Assembly (NCBI GenBank): GCA_020081605.1
Contig: JAHREC010000018.1
Coordinates: forward strand, 1,736,001 to 1,800,000
Source: Albifimbria verrucaria
Taxonomy: Eukaryota > Ascomycota > Sordariomycetes > Hypocreales > Stachybotryaceae
DNA: 64,000 bases
Direction: 5' to 3'
Shown: positions 1 to 11,268 of the stretch, piece after piece
How the letters are laid out: each line of letters begins with the position of its first letter
Position numbering within the stretch: the stretch's first letter is position 1
Made by a program: the position numbers and the translations under genes
The notes under the pieces: generated by a model
The model's input: only the letters and a program-made list of their open reading frames with translations
Told to the model about the DNA's origin: nothing
Database searches by the model: none

Positions 1-2490
1 CCAGGGCTGTATAAGTCAAGAGATGAGAAAAGGGAGAAGGAGGCTTGAGAAGCTGTTGAGTTGTGAGTGTGATGAGGAAAAGACAGACTGAAGGCAGAGG
101 AGGTGGCGTCTTAAATAGAAGTCTTGGCCAAGCGGCCATCGAAGCTTGGCTTTGCCTCCCGCAGCACCAGATCAAAGGTCACGGACTTCACGTTTCGGCG
201 CATCACGGAGGAGGTGGACATGCACAGCCGCGCTGTCATCGAAAGATGCGCCTGAAGAGGCTAGGAGGCGGAAACCCCTGGTCCCTTGAGGTGGACAGAC
301 TGGCTGAAGTCGCACGACTGGAGGAGCAAGCGGCAAAGGCCCAGAGGTGGCAGTATTCCTCAGCCTGGGCTCGGCGGAGAGGCCAAATCTAGCGAGCCAT
401 CCGTTGTTGCGATTGGGCAGAGGAGGCTGCCAGGGCTGTATCGAGAGTGGGCATGGCGGGTTTCGGCGGCTGGGTACCTGGAGACGCGGGACGATCATGG
501 AGACGCTTGTTTTTCCACGGGCGATCTGAGCTCACGACAGGGGCAAACGAGTTTCGAAGGGCGAGAAGCAAAGCACGGCTGCACAAAACATCTACAACCA
601 CAAACAGCCAGCCAGCTATGGAGTCGCACACCAAAGTGTCGTCGATGGAGTGGGGCCGTTCATGGGACGGTTACCGGGATGATGCTAGCTGGCGTGTGGG
701 AACTCATGGAGCAGGCAAAGGGGCCGTGTGGTCGTTCCAGAGACGCGTTGCTGAAACGGAAGTTGGTTTGGAAAGCTTGGAAGAGCCTTGGACGCAGGAC
801 GTTGGTCGTGGCTCCGATGGATGATCCGGGCCCCAGCCGGCCAAACCCTGCTCCGCTCCGGCTCACTCGAGCCGAGAAGATCGACCGCAAGGGTAAAAAG
901 CAAAGCTGCATCTCCACACCTTCTCCCCTTCCACCCACTACGCAGGCTTCCCGTACAGACCCCTGAAACGCACGGCCGACTCAAATTGCCATTCTCCAAC
1001 ACGTTTGAAAACACACCAAGCTAGACCTCGCCGTTCCCCAGCAGCACCCAGCAGCACCCAGCAGCACCCAGCATCCAGCACCCGAGCGGTGCAGGGGCAT
1101 GAGACTCCTCAGGAGGCGCGTGCAACCCAGAACAAAACGGCAGCATCGTCATGCCAAATCCCAAACCAAACCAAACAGAGACAAGCTTGCTTGGATGCCT
1201 TCTTTGCATGTTCCTTTTGTTCCGTTCCGGGCTCGATGATCTGCACTGCGCACCAACGTCCTCAGCCCTTCTTCATAAACTTGATACGAAACCACAACGG
1301 GCTTCAGGTCGGTTCACGTTGCAGGCGCCGGACTTCCTCTCCTGATGCTTCGACATGTTGAGAGACTCAGGTGGCGGACTGCTTCATGCGACTGTTGAGC
1401 GGAAATGCACGATGAGAAAGAACTGCGAGAACCGCACTGGAACGAGCGCCAGCTCCATCATAACACAGGCCACCAGCTTGTCAGAACACGGTCAACAACT
1501 CTAAACTTCAGAAACCTGTCATCGAACTTCAGCGTTCTGGCTTCTATTCCGCAAGGACCGCGCGGTGCCCACGGCAGGACTTGTGAAGTGCTTGCTTTTC
1601 GCATCTACAGCTTGTCCTGAGACGCCCCAGCCGCATTTTCCTCCCAACATCACAACTTGGCTGCATGTTGCTCCATAGGTGACTCCGTCTTGCTTCTGGT
1701 TGATTAAGACTTGCCCTCAGCGCCTGGCAAAGCGCATGAGATCCGATGTTTTCTTTGGAGAACCCCCTCTGCCCACTCTTCTAGCTCCTTTCTCGTCCCA
1801 TTCCCACTGTCAACCCCAACAAGGGCGCCAAGGGACGCATATTTCCCGGTCGGTGAGTTTGGTTTCCGCGATCATCGTGCGACAACACCGTTGAGCTCAG
1901 TGCCTCACGGACAAATTCTTACGCCGTGCTGGTGTTCGTTGACAAATTAGAGTGACTCAGAAGGCCTTTCTCCATGTAAACGCCGATGGATCAAGAGGAA
2001 GTAAGAGAGCCCATTCTCGTGGCAGACAAGCACCGGGACATTGTCCATCCGTCAGCCTAGCATGTAGATTCTGAATGTGCTATGTTTTCAGTTTCATTAT
2101 CTCTATGAAAAAGCTACCAAGAGCACAAGGTATAAACAAGCATGCCCCCAGTATCAGCAAAACCTCCACATTAGTCGTAGGTGCAGACCAATATTTGCAA
2201 AAAAATAAAATAAAACATAAACAAACAAGTTACCGTAATCATCCATTTGCTCCCAAACAAATGCAACCGCTTCGTAAAAAATTCGATCTGCGAAACGCTT
2301 AGTTCGTTAGAAAAAGAGAAAGGAAACCCTCCCCACGCCGAACATCCAAACAAAACATATGGCGCTTGCAGAAAGATAACCAAGAGCTTGACCGCTTGCA
2401 CTCGTCTTTGAAAAAGCCCACTCGCTCCTTGCAAAGCAACTCATACAATCAGATAATCGAAACCCAGGCGTTTTAAATCCCGAAGCCAAT
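1..2490. other. Gene-free left flank
   Basis: No reading frame here has recognisable family features, consistent codon use or plausible splice structure; the ORFs that exist overlap each other on both strands without a coherent product. A short tandem repeat lies at 1041-1070. The stretch is probably a promoter or 5' region of a gene beyond the left edge plus the 3' flank of the regulator gene that ends at 2491. I see nothing else in it. Confidence 0.5.
1041..1070. repeat. Three tandem copies of a 10-base unit
   Basis: The unit GCAGCACCCA occurs three times without mismatch, followed by a degenerate partial copy (GCATCCAGCACCC). It is a small minisatellite in non-coding DNA with no visible function. 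Confidence 0.85.
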
Positions 2491-4400
2491 TCACTTCGTC
2501 TTCATCGTTGTTCCTCGGGCATCTTGCATCTCCCATGTTGCTTTGAGCATCTCAATCGCCGTAAAGATGTAGCCCCACGGGCAAGTCTCCCAAATGGCAA
2601 GCAAACGACGTAGACACCACATACGCTTTTCTGCGTCCCGAGTCTCCGCGCCAGCAATGAAAACTGGCCATGAACTAGCCTTGAAGAACCAATTGTTTTC
2701 ATCTACCAAGGAAAGGTGGCTCATGATATCGCTGACCAAGAAGTCTGAATCCACGGGTCTAACCGCACGAATTAGTGGTAAGGCCTGTAGGATATACAAG
2801 CATGCTGCTGAGCGATGAGCCGAGGCAACGTGTACTCGGCTTTCCACATCCCCTAGATCGAGCCGTTTGAGCCGCGATGCCCAGGCAGGGATATCGAAAG
2901 CCAGTGCCTGGTCAATGAGCGCTAGTGCTTCGTCGGCAGCTGTGAGAGACCAATCGGTAGAGGGGCCTCGCATGATAGTTGAGAGGCCACTAATATGATT
3001 TGTAGGATTTCGGGCGGGCATGATAGGTGGCCATTCATTTCAGCTCGCTTCATAACTGGCAGTAGTTCGAAAGCGTGCCGAGTAACACGTGCTGCAAGAC
3101 CACCGGAGGCGGCCAGGGTTGATCCAAATATGTGATAGCTATTGATACACATGAGGAGTTAGTATGTACATAACCTGCATATAATAGGCTGACATGCATA
3201 GACCATAGTATTGGTGTCGTCATCAGATTATCCAAATGGGTCAAGATAGCATATGTCACTTACATGAAGCAGTCAGCGATCACACAATCTCTCAGCAACT
3301 GATGGCCATGATCTCCGGGCGCGTCTGGGGAGAGCAATGACAATATGCTAAAAGCACCTTCAAGATGAGTCTTCCAACTTGGCCCGTCCGCCTTTTCCAA
3401 ATCGATGAGGTCAAATTTGATAAAAAGTGCATCGCGGCCAAAACCACCTCGCTACCCGCAGGGTCAAGAGTATCGAGCACATCCCGGAGATGTCCCATGG
3501 CCCTTTGCTTAGCAGCAAGAGCATCAATCAAGGCCCCGCGAGATACGAGATCACGCGACCGGAATTGAGTAAGATAGCCGTCAGCATTAGACAGACTAAT
3601 GGGAATGGTTGTGGCAGGCCGAAAGATGTTGGACCAATGCATGGCTGAGGTAGCCACCAGAATTTCAAGAAGCAGCGGGTGCTTATTGGCCAATGGTATC
3701 AGCTCCCTGAATGGATTGCAACCTTGAGCATCTTGAGCCACCAGGTCTTCACACACCCGATTAGCGACTGTTGGGGGTGGGAGCATATGCATTAGCGCAG
3801 GTCTTGGATATGGGAAAGGTATCACTGAGGGGGAAGGGAGGAGGCACTAGCATGTGGGGAGAAGAGGCTCGGGCTGAGGCACTCACAATGAGAGAGATAG
3901 TATCTTGAATTCCTATCGAGGTCTTGGAAGAGCGGATCTGTTAAAGTGGCCAAGCTCACCGTACTTGCAGTGGGCGCGATGTCGATCACCGAGTTCGTAT
4001 TGTGGGGATGCGGGTGCGGCGGGTGCGGTTGTGGATGAGATAGTGGAGCTGAGTCTGCGTTGGAAGAAGCTTGTGTATCGTCCTGTTGATGCTCGTGGTT
4101 ATATGAAGAGAGGAAATGCTCTTCGTAAGCCTGAGAATGCGATTGCGGGTATTCCACAGTCGTCACGGCAGCACCATCAAGCTCGATGTCTCGTGGCTGA
4201 GCAACAGAAACCTTGCGGCCTGTCGCCGAAGGCTTCTTCACGTTGCCACTCGCATCAATGCCCTCGGTCCAGACGAAAATCTGGCCGTAGCCAAGGCATT
4301 CCTGCCCCGAGGCTGCGCATTTGTGGCAACCGGGCCACGAACGATCGCAGCGCAGGCGTCGTCGACGACAGTTGTGGCAGGGTTTGGTGTTGGTCGGCAT
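2491..4400 (-). CDS. Zn2Cys6 transcription factor, acr-2-like
   Basis: This is a fungal binuclear zinc-cluster regulator. Exons are 4400-3887, 3767-3264 and 3138-2491, giving about 555 residues. The cluster sits at about residues 8-35 with the spacing C-x2-C-x6-C-x6-C-x2-C-x6-C (starts CHNCRRRRLRC). It is followed by LGYGQIFVWTEG, a linker typical of regulators related to the Neurospora acriflavine-resistance gene acr-2, then a His/Pro-rich stretch and the fungal transcription factor domain (FRELIPLANKHPLLLEILVA). The start is placed at 4400 just before the cluster; an in-frame ATG at 4457 is possible. The frame breaks twice, each repaired by one extra base: the T run at 3422-3426 and the C run at 2962-2965 (sense strand). 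The spliced length is a multiple of three only with both. Target genes cannot be told from sequence; the closest neighbour on the other side of 2.4 kb is a transporter. Confidence 0.82.
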
Positions 4401-6863
4401 ACGCCGGGTCCTGGCAGGGAAGTGCTGGGAAAGACGCGACAGCCGCTGGCTGGGCAAGGGAGAGGAGGGCTATGGACCTGGGCTCGGCAGATCTATGCGC
4501 TAACGTCGATGTTCTTGCGTCCTGGCTATGTTCCCTGTCGTTGCTGCGAGGCGCTTGGTGAGAAGAGGAGGGAGATATGGCAAGCAGCAACGAGGCCAAG
4601 TAAGTCTGCACTGCTAGATCTGACCTTTGGGCTGCCTGGACTGAGTGCCTGATTGAAATGCCGAGGTGCCACAGGGATCACGGTGTCGACACGGTCATTG
4701 TCCAGCTATTTCTCTGGGCGGGATGTAGGCGTGTGGAGGTAATGGGGATCGATGACGAAGCAGATGGCCGCACTGTGAACTTGGGAGAGGAGACACGGCT
4801 GGCAAGTTGTGAAGCGGACGGGGTAGTTTTCGGTCTCAGGAGTAATGGCCCTGGCTGAAGTGGGTGAGTGGGGTTGGCATAAGGAGAGTGAATGATCAGG
4901 CCAAGTCCAAAGTTCACGATGCGTTGTCGAAGAAAAATAATAGGTAGGATGAGAGGCGAAAAGGGTACTATGCCTAACAGATAGGTACCCTATGCCTCTA
5001 CTTCCCTCAAACCCACACTGCCTGGCGACTCAAGGTAATGCGAGTAATAATTGATTGAACCTAGTATTATAGGTACCAGCTCCTGTTATACCACTGCGTT
5101 CTTTTCATACCTATCACCTAATGCATCGTCGGTATCTCTAGAATCTCCCTATCTTGTCGAGTATAGGGTACCTGGAGGAGCACCATCACAACGCAAAGAC
5201 AGAACATGCCAGCTCACCCTATCAGAAACAGCGCTCTGGCTGAGGGCAAGTGCGCACTCGCCGATTAGGGCAGTAGCGACGGAGGGAAGGCCGTGCTCAA
5301 GTCAAGTCAACCCCAAGTCTAGAACCCTCATCCTGTTCCATCCATGTCCATCCATGTCTTCTGCTGTCAGGGGTGATTCTCCGTTGCGGAACTCACCAAG
5401 CGACTCTTCTTTGGGGCCCCAGTCATAGCCGTGATCATGAAAGACGTCCCATGCATGGCCTCATGATTCGGGCATGCTGAACCTGTCCTGGGTTAGGGAC
5501 GCTGCATCGAAACTACGCTTGACGGTCGCCAACCATTCCATGACAACAAGCCCACGAGGTGCTCAGATTCCAAGAGGACCCATCCGACTTATGACCAAAA
5601 CGCACTCGCTAGCCACTTGATGGCATCCTGGTCTTTGCGCCATGTCCCAAACAGGAAATCCAGAGACATCTCGTGCGTCCGGTCAGCGGCAGGACCTGCA
5701 GCTTACCTGCTATCTACAGTGCTTTGGTCCCAAGTTTGATGGTCACCCATCGTCGACCCCCAGTTCAACGGCTGCTCTACTATCCCCGAACTTGCCTGTT
5801 CAAGCCCCGCTTGTTTGCCTGCACATAGGGGCTCTCGCGTCCCGAGTTGCATGAGGCCAAGTAGTTATTATCAAAAGCTTGTCGTCTTGCCTTTTGTCCA
5901 TCCAGAGAACACCCACTCGCCTAAAGGGAAACCCCATGGCATCCGGCGCAGCTGCTGCATGGCTAGTGCCTGTCTCTCTGACTGCTCCTTAACGTTCTCT
6001 GCGAGGAGCAACGAGAGCCCTATACCTTATGAACTGGCCATTTTCTTCTCCATCATAGCTATGCAAGCGTTTCCCACGACACCATTCGCTTAGGCGTGAT
6101 GCTCCTGAAATATGTGACAGGTGCTATGGCGCCTGGATTCACTCTTCCTGTCAAGCACAGTAGCTGACATATCACCTGGCAAATGTCCCGGCACTACTGA
6201 ATTGCAACATGGACGTTTTTGCTGTTCCCATGAAAACCCACCGCCAAGTGGATCTCACGATGTTCTAGAGCTCAGGTTCCTACCAGAGAGCTCCATCCGT
6301 TTTTGCTGTCCTGTCCTGGAGAGGAAAGCATTAGGCAATTGCTGCATCGTCACCGCCACTGGCGAACTGTCGCACGCCATCGCCAACTGCTATATCCGTT
6401 ACTGAGCCCCATATGGCCTTAATCTAGACTATGGAGGTGTAAGAACCTCATGGCCTTTTGCAGTACACGAAGACGCAAACATGCCCTGCCCAACCCCGCT
6501 CGTTCAGTAGTTTCATCAGCAGCGGTAGACCAACAGCCTGGTCAGGCGAACCGAGGAAAACGTGTCACTAGGATATACGATGATAGACCACAAGATGAGA
6601 CCTAGACCATTGATGTCACTGTTCTGGAATGAAGCCTTTGGATCGCGGCAGCGGAACTCAGGCATGGTCTGGAGATCCCATACCAGCTATAAATGAGCCT
6701 TGAACGCCACAGGACATCACCAGAATGTTCCGTAATACCAGTCCTACCAGCTCCAAGTCTGCTGGCTCACACAGATTTGGGCGGGTAGACTAATTAGCCA
6801 ACACTGGCCCTTTTCCCATAACTTTACATCTGCCATTTGCCATCACTTTCACCAGGCTTTACC
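4401..6863. other. Intergenic, divergent regulator/transporter
   Basis: About 2.4 kb between the divergent zinc-cluster gene and MFS transporter gene. It holds both promoters but no supported gene. A short direct repeat (CCATCCATGT twice) lies near 5338-5357. I see no RNA gene or element. Confidence 0.5.
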
Positions 6864-8734
6864 ATGGCGTCTCTTTCGGAAGGCTCCCAAATTGAGGGCA
6901 CTGCAGTCAGCAGTGAAGCCATTCCCCAATCTCAAGATGTCGAAAAGCTTGGACGACAGCGCCCGGAAGTTTTCTCCTCCACATGGATGGAGGTTGCCTT
7001 TGTTGCTTCTATGCTCGGTGCGCTTGCCATGGCTGTACGTAGCACCACTGGAGTCTCTGCGGACTGCTACTCGATACTAATAATGTAACATGGTGTAGGA
7101 TTTCATTATCAGTGGCTTCCAGGTGGTCTTGCCAGCTCTCATAGAGCCTCTGGACATCCCACCATCATCGCAGACTTGGCCTTCTGGTGTTCTTACTCTC
7201 GTTGCTGGTGCCTTCCTTTTCCCACTAGGCCGCCTGGCAGATATGTATGGAGGATATATCATCTTCAACGGAGGTCTAGTCTGGTTCACAATCTGGACTG
7301 TCATCACTGGGTTCTCCAAAGCTTCACCATGCTAGTTCTCTGCCGCGCCATGGAAGGGCTGGGTGCGGCCGCGTTTCTACCTGCTGGTATTTCTCTATTG
7401 GGCCGCATCTATCGCCCTGGACCTCGCAAGAATCTTGTGTTTAGCCTTTACGGTGCTGTCGCGCCTATGGGCTTCTTTCTTGGGATCATTACTGGCGGCA
7501 TGGCGCAAGATCTTATGACATGGAGGTGGTATTTCTGGCTTGGCGCTATCATTGCTGCACTTTGCACTTTGGGCACTCTGTTGACCGCTCCTTGCGATTA
7601 CGCCGAGACGCGTAAAATGGGAGTCAAAATGGATTGGCTTGGCGTTTTCACCATGGTCCCTGCCACTCTCCTGGTCGTCTATGCCTTCACTGATAGCACG
7701 CATGCACCACAGGGATGGAAGTCACCCCAAATTCTCATAACTCTCTTCCTAGGATTAGGGTTCCTAGCCGCTGCGGTATATGTTCAAGGTTGGGTTGCCC
7801 AAGCGCCTCTAATCCCTGGGGATATCTTCCGGGTCCGATTTATGAAACGTATGTTGGCTTGCTTGTTTATTACCTGGGGCGTCTTTTCTATCTACCTTTT
7901 CTACGCAAATTTCTAGTAAGTACTCCTCTGAAGTATTTGAATTAACACTGCTAACTCTTTCACAGTATTGAACTGGTCATCGGACACCCGGCTCTTCTGA
8001 CAGCGACATGGTTCGCACCCTGGGCTGTTGGTGGTGTCATTTTGTCTACCGCCAGTGGTCTCATCCTTCACATCCTACCAGGCCGCTTACTACTTATTAT
8101 CGCCAGTGTCTCCAAAATCCTTGCAGTACTCCTTTTTGCGTTGATGCCACGGCAGCCCAACTACTGGGCTTGGGTGTTTCCAGCCATGGTGGCAGAGACT
8201 GCATGTGTCGACGTCTTATGGACTGTAAGCAATGTTTTCCTGACAACGAGTCTTCCACGTCACCGACAAGGTCTTGCTGGTGCTCTCATTAGCGTCTCGC
8301 TCTTCCTTGGTGGCGCCTTCTTCCTAGCTATTGCCGAAGTTGCTGCTGGGGAGTTTAAAAAGCAGGGCATGGATTTGAAAGAACAATATCAAGGTGTCTT
8401 CTGGGTAGGAGTAGGCCTTGCAACAGTGGCCCTTTTCATCAGCATTTTCATCAAGCTGGGCCAAGCAGGAAGTGCTCTGACAGTGGACGAGAAGCTAGAG
8501 CTGGAGCCTGAGTCTGATTCCGATGTGCATAGCAGGGAGACCAATGGAAAGACCGATGATGTGGTCACCGTTTGTGTATCTACTCCTGTCGAAGAGAAGA
8601 CAGAGTGGGTTGCGGTGACAGCTAACGAAAAAGAAGCCTGGATATGGCTGAAGAACGGAAAGGATGAAGACAAAATGATTGGAGATGTGATTCACACAGC
8701 TTGCTGTGGTCTAAAATTAATACGAAGGGATTAG
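6864..8734 (+). CDS. MFS transporter, probably DHA2-type drug:H+ antiporter
   Basis: A multi-pass plasma-membrane transporter of the major facilitator superfamily, about 585 residues. Exons are 6864-7034, 7099-7915 and 7966-8734. The motif GRLADMYGG after the second helix is the MFS motif A, and LCRAMEGLGAAAFLPAG with the later GAVAPMGFFLGIITGG fits 14-helix DHA2 antiporters of the aminotriazole-resistance kind. The tail after the last helix is acidic and cytoplasmic. The start at 6864 begins MASLSEGS; an ATG at 6837 is in frame but adds only nine residues. The frame breaks at the A run 7318-7320 (GFSKAS then stop, while the next frame continues SFTMLVLCRAMEG). One extra A restores a continuous domain, so this is either an indel error or a recent frameshift. 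The substrate is unknown. Confidence 0.85.
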
Positions 8735-9088
8735 CGAGGAGTTAGCCAAGGTTGGGACTGTAAGCGGGATCTCATGCTTTCAGGCCTACATAGTAGATTC
8801 ATTCGTTTGAAAGGTAACAACTATTAAAAAATGTTGAAACACCTTTTTATTTTGTCTATTATTTTTCTAAATGTCGATATGCATATGGAATTTACACGAA
8901 ACACTTTTCACTGATCATCAGACTGCACTCTTCGCTAAACACACTTTTAATGAAGATTACCGCTCATTATACAACAAGTATCCATCAGTTGACCGGACGG
9001 GGTGGGACGCTTGGGAATTCAGCAATTGTGATTATGGCTAGGCTACATATTGCTCTTTCTTTGACCGTTTGTCAGCAACAAGCAATAA
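8735..9088. other. Intergenic, transporter 3' flank
   Basis: AT-rich 3' region of the transporter gene up to the tRNA gene. No gene is supported. Confidence 0.5.
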
Positions 9089-9172
9089 GCCCCGTTGGCT
9101 AAGTGGTATAGCGTGTCACTAGTACTCCTATTGGCAATGACAAGATCACTGGTTCGATTCCAGTACAGGGCA
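9089..9172 (+). tRNA. tRNA-Thr (anticodon AGT) with 12-base intron
   Basis: A full cloverleaf can be drawn. The acceptor stem is GCCCCGT with ACAGGGC (9165-9171, one C-A mismatch) and discriminator A at 9172. The D arm has a GCT/AGC stem. The anticodon stem TGTCA/TGACA carries loop CTAGTA+A. The variable loop is AGATC, and the T arm is ACTGG-TTCGATT-CCAGT. The anticodon AGT is at 9121-9123, read as IGU after A34 editing, hence threonine. A 12-base intron (9125-9136) follows position 37, the usual place for nuclear tRNA introns. A and B boxes are intact, so it should be transcribed by RNA polymerase III. Confidence 0.93.
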
Positions 9173-9176
9173 GTTG

Positions 9177-9185
9177 TTTCTTTTT
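9177..9185 (+). terminator. RNA polymerase III terminator of the tRNA gene
   Basis: A T-rich tract (TTTCTTTTT) starts five bases after the mature tRNA end, as expected for a Pol III stop signal. Confidence 0.75.
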
Positions 9186-9480
9186 GCCATTATGGCGCTG
9201 GAAGCCATGTGAATAAACATTCCATCCATGCATGTCTTCTTTTTATACACACGTATTCGGTCGGTATGCGCAATGTCAATGATCTACCTACCTACTATCA
9301 TCTCCAACCCTAGTTATTTCTCTTGGTCGTTCGTTATCATTTCCTGGAGCAATCAATATCAAAATAAATCAAAAACAGCTCTTCATCAGTGCCACTGATA
9401 GAGGGTATCATTTCCTGTCGCCTTGGACAGGGATGCTACTTGACTAACAGGTTTTACTCAAACAATCGCCATGGCTCAAA
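9186..9480. other. Intergenic between tRNA and NCS1 permease
   Basis: About 300 bases that hold the 3' flank of the permease gene on the minus strand. Nothing else is seen. Confidence 0.4.
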
Positions 9481-11268
9481 TCAAAAATACTTTGATGTAT
9501 CCGTACTTTTGGCAACCTTGTCGCCAGACCCAGTGATCCTTTCCTCATCGTAATCCTGGCTGCCGCTGTCATACGCAACACGTACATCATCAATTTCGTC
9601 ACCAACCTCCATCCACCGGTCGCTTGTCGCAGGGATTGGGAAAAACTTGCAGAGTAGCCAGTATAGTCCCATCGATACACCCAAGCCGCAGAAGAAGTTG
9701 AGGTTGTAGATATACTCGGCGCCTTTGGGAACCTTGGCTCCAACAGCCCCAGCGAAACCGACGACGTTGATGAGGATACCACCGATGTAGGCAGTGTAGG
9801 CACGCCAATGAATACCCATCGTGTAGTAGTAGGGGCCTGTCTTGCGACCGTCATAAAGTTCCTTGATCTCTAGGTAACCTTTACGAACAAAGTAGTAGTC
9901 GCAAATGATGACACCGGCAATGGAGCTGAGGAAGACGCTGTAGGCGGACAGGTAGGTGGTAAACTTGTTAGAGTCGGTAAGCAAGTTCCAGGGACACATA
10001 GCCAAACCGACTGCGGCACAGATGTAACCACCGCGGCGGATGTTGATATAGCGTGGCAAGAGAGCCGTCATGTCGGTACCGGCGGAGACGGAGTTGGCAG
10101 CGATGTTGGTACCTAGCTGGGCTAGGGCAAATGCCAAAGCGATGATGAAAACGCCAAAGCGCTGAGCAGAGCCGCCGTCCGTGATGAATCGATCGAGGAG
10201 CTTGAGGGGTCCCAGATGGCCTCACCGTAAATAACGTTGGACGAAGAGGAGACAATGATACCAATGAAGGATGTGACGGCGAACCCGATGGGAATTGTGA
10301 ATAGCTGCGACCATAAGGCGTCTTTGGGCTTGGTAGCGAAACGACTAAAGTCAGGATCGTTGACGATAAGGGTTGCAAAGTTGGCAATGGAGGACATGAT
10401 GCCCTTGACGATCTCCCATGCCAGTTTGTTACCTGAGATTGCGGCGGGCTGCTTGACAATAGGGCCAATGCCTCCGGCACGAACAACGGCCCATACCAGA
10501 AAGGCAATACCAGCGACAGGAACGAAGTAGGCCTTGACGGTAAAGAGGTGACGAATTTTGTGAACCGGGAACCAGATAGCTGGCAGTGAGAGGAGCCAAA
10601 AGAGGAAGAATGACACGAAGTCAACCGTGGTGGTGGCATCGCCGCTGAAGGTGTTGGGGATCTTCTCGCGATCCCACGACTTCCAGATGGAACGGAGCAT
10701 GAGGTAAACACAGTGACCACCAATGTAGGACTGAACGCCGTACCAGACGCAAGCCATGGCGGCACGGTTGAAGACGGGCCATAAACTACCCCAGATGCCG
10801 AATGAGGCACGGCCGACGACGGGAAATCCGATGTGGTAGACGGCGCCGATGCGACCGGTGATGCAGATGAAGACACCGGCGATGGCGTAGCCGATCCAGA
10901 CGCAGAGCCAGGCCTGCCACCACGACAAACCGGCAACGATCATGGAGGAAGAGATCATCCAAGTATTGATATTGAACGAATCGGCGATCCAGAAGCCGAC
11001 GAAGTTCCAGGGCCCCATTGGCGGCGTTCTTTCTCGACGGGTTTTAGATCATGGTTGGTGAGCTATAAGTGATGAGACAAGCGTGTTAGCGACCTGCTGC
11101 ATGCGCATCTCGACCAATGTCTTGGAATTTGGCGATCGATATTGTTTAACAGAAAAACGACTAGGCACGACATACCATGAGCTGTGTACGTGTAAGGCCC
11201 GGCTCGGCTTCAACAGCGACCTTGTCGGCCCAATATCTGAAGCGGGAGCGGCTCGCCATGGCGGCCAT
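9481..11268 (-). CDS. NCS1 nucleobase/allantoin permease (Fur type)
   Basis: A plasma-membrane permease of the nucleobase-cation-symport-1 family, about 558 residues; Fur-type members carry uracil, allantoin or related purine and pyrimidine compounds. Exons are 11268-11176 and 11062-9481. The N-terminal cytoplasmic segment (RFRYWADKVAVE) leads to WNFVGFWIADSFNINTWM in the first helix. NRAAMACVWYGVQSYIGG and IVNDPDFSRFATKPKDA lie at positions conserved in this family. The C-terminal tail is acidic (YDSGSQDYDEE). A second ATG at 11259 is also possible. The frame breaks twice: at the GGGG run 11013-11016 (sense strand, RRQWG before PWNFVGF) and at the CCCC run 10206-10209 (EAIWDP before LKLLDRF). 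One base at each restores the family sequence and a length divisible by three. The exact substrate cannot be set from sequence. Confidence 0.9.

Noticed and set aside
286..966. 226-codon plus-strand ORF at the left edge
   Set aside because: Overlaps several frames of similar length on both strands, has no family features and an unusual Trp/Arg-rich composition; probably chance in GC-rich DNA.
9968..10936. 322-codon minus-strand ORF
   Set aside because: It is another frame of the NCS1 permease gene, rich in Ser and Pro as expected from reading a hydrophobic gene out of frame.
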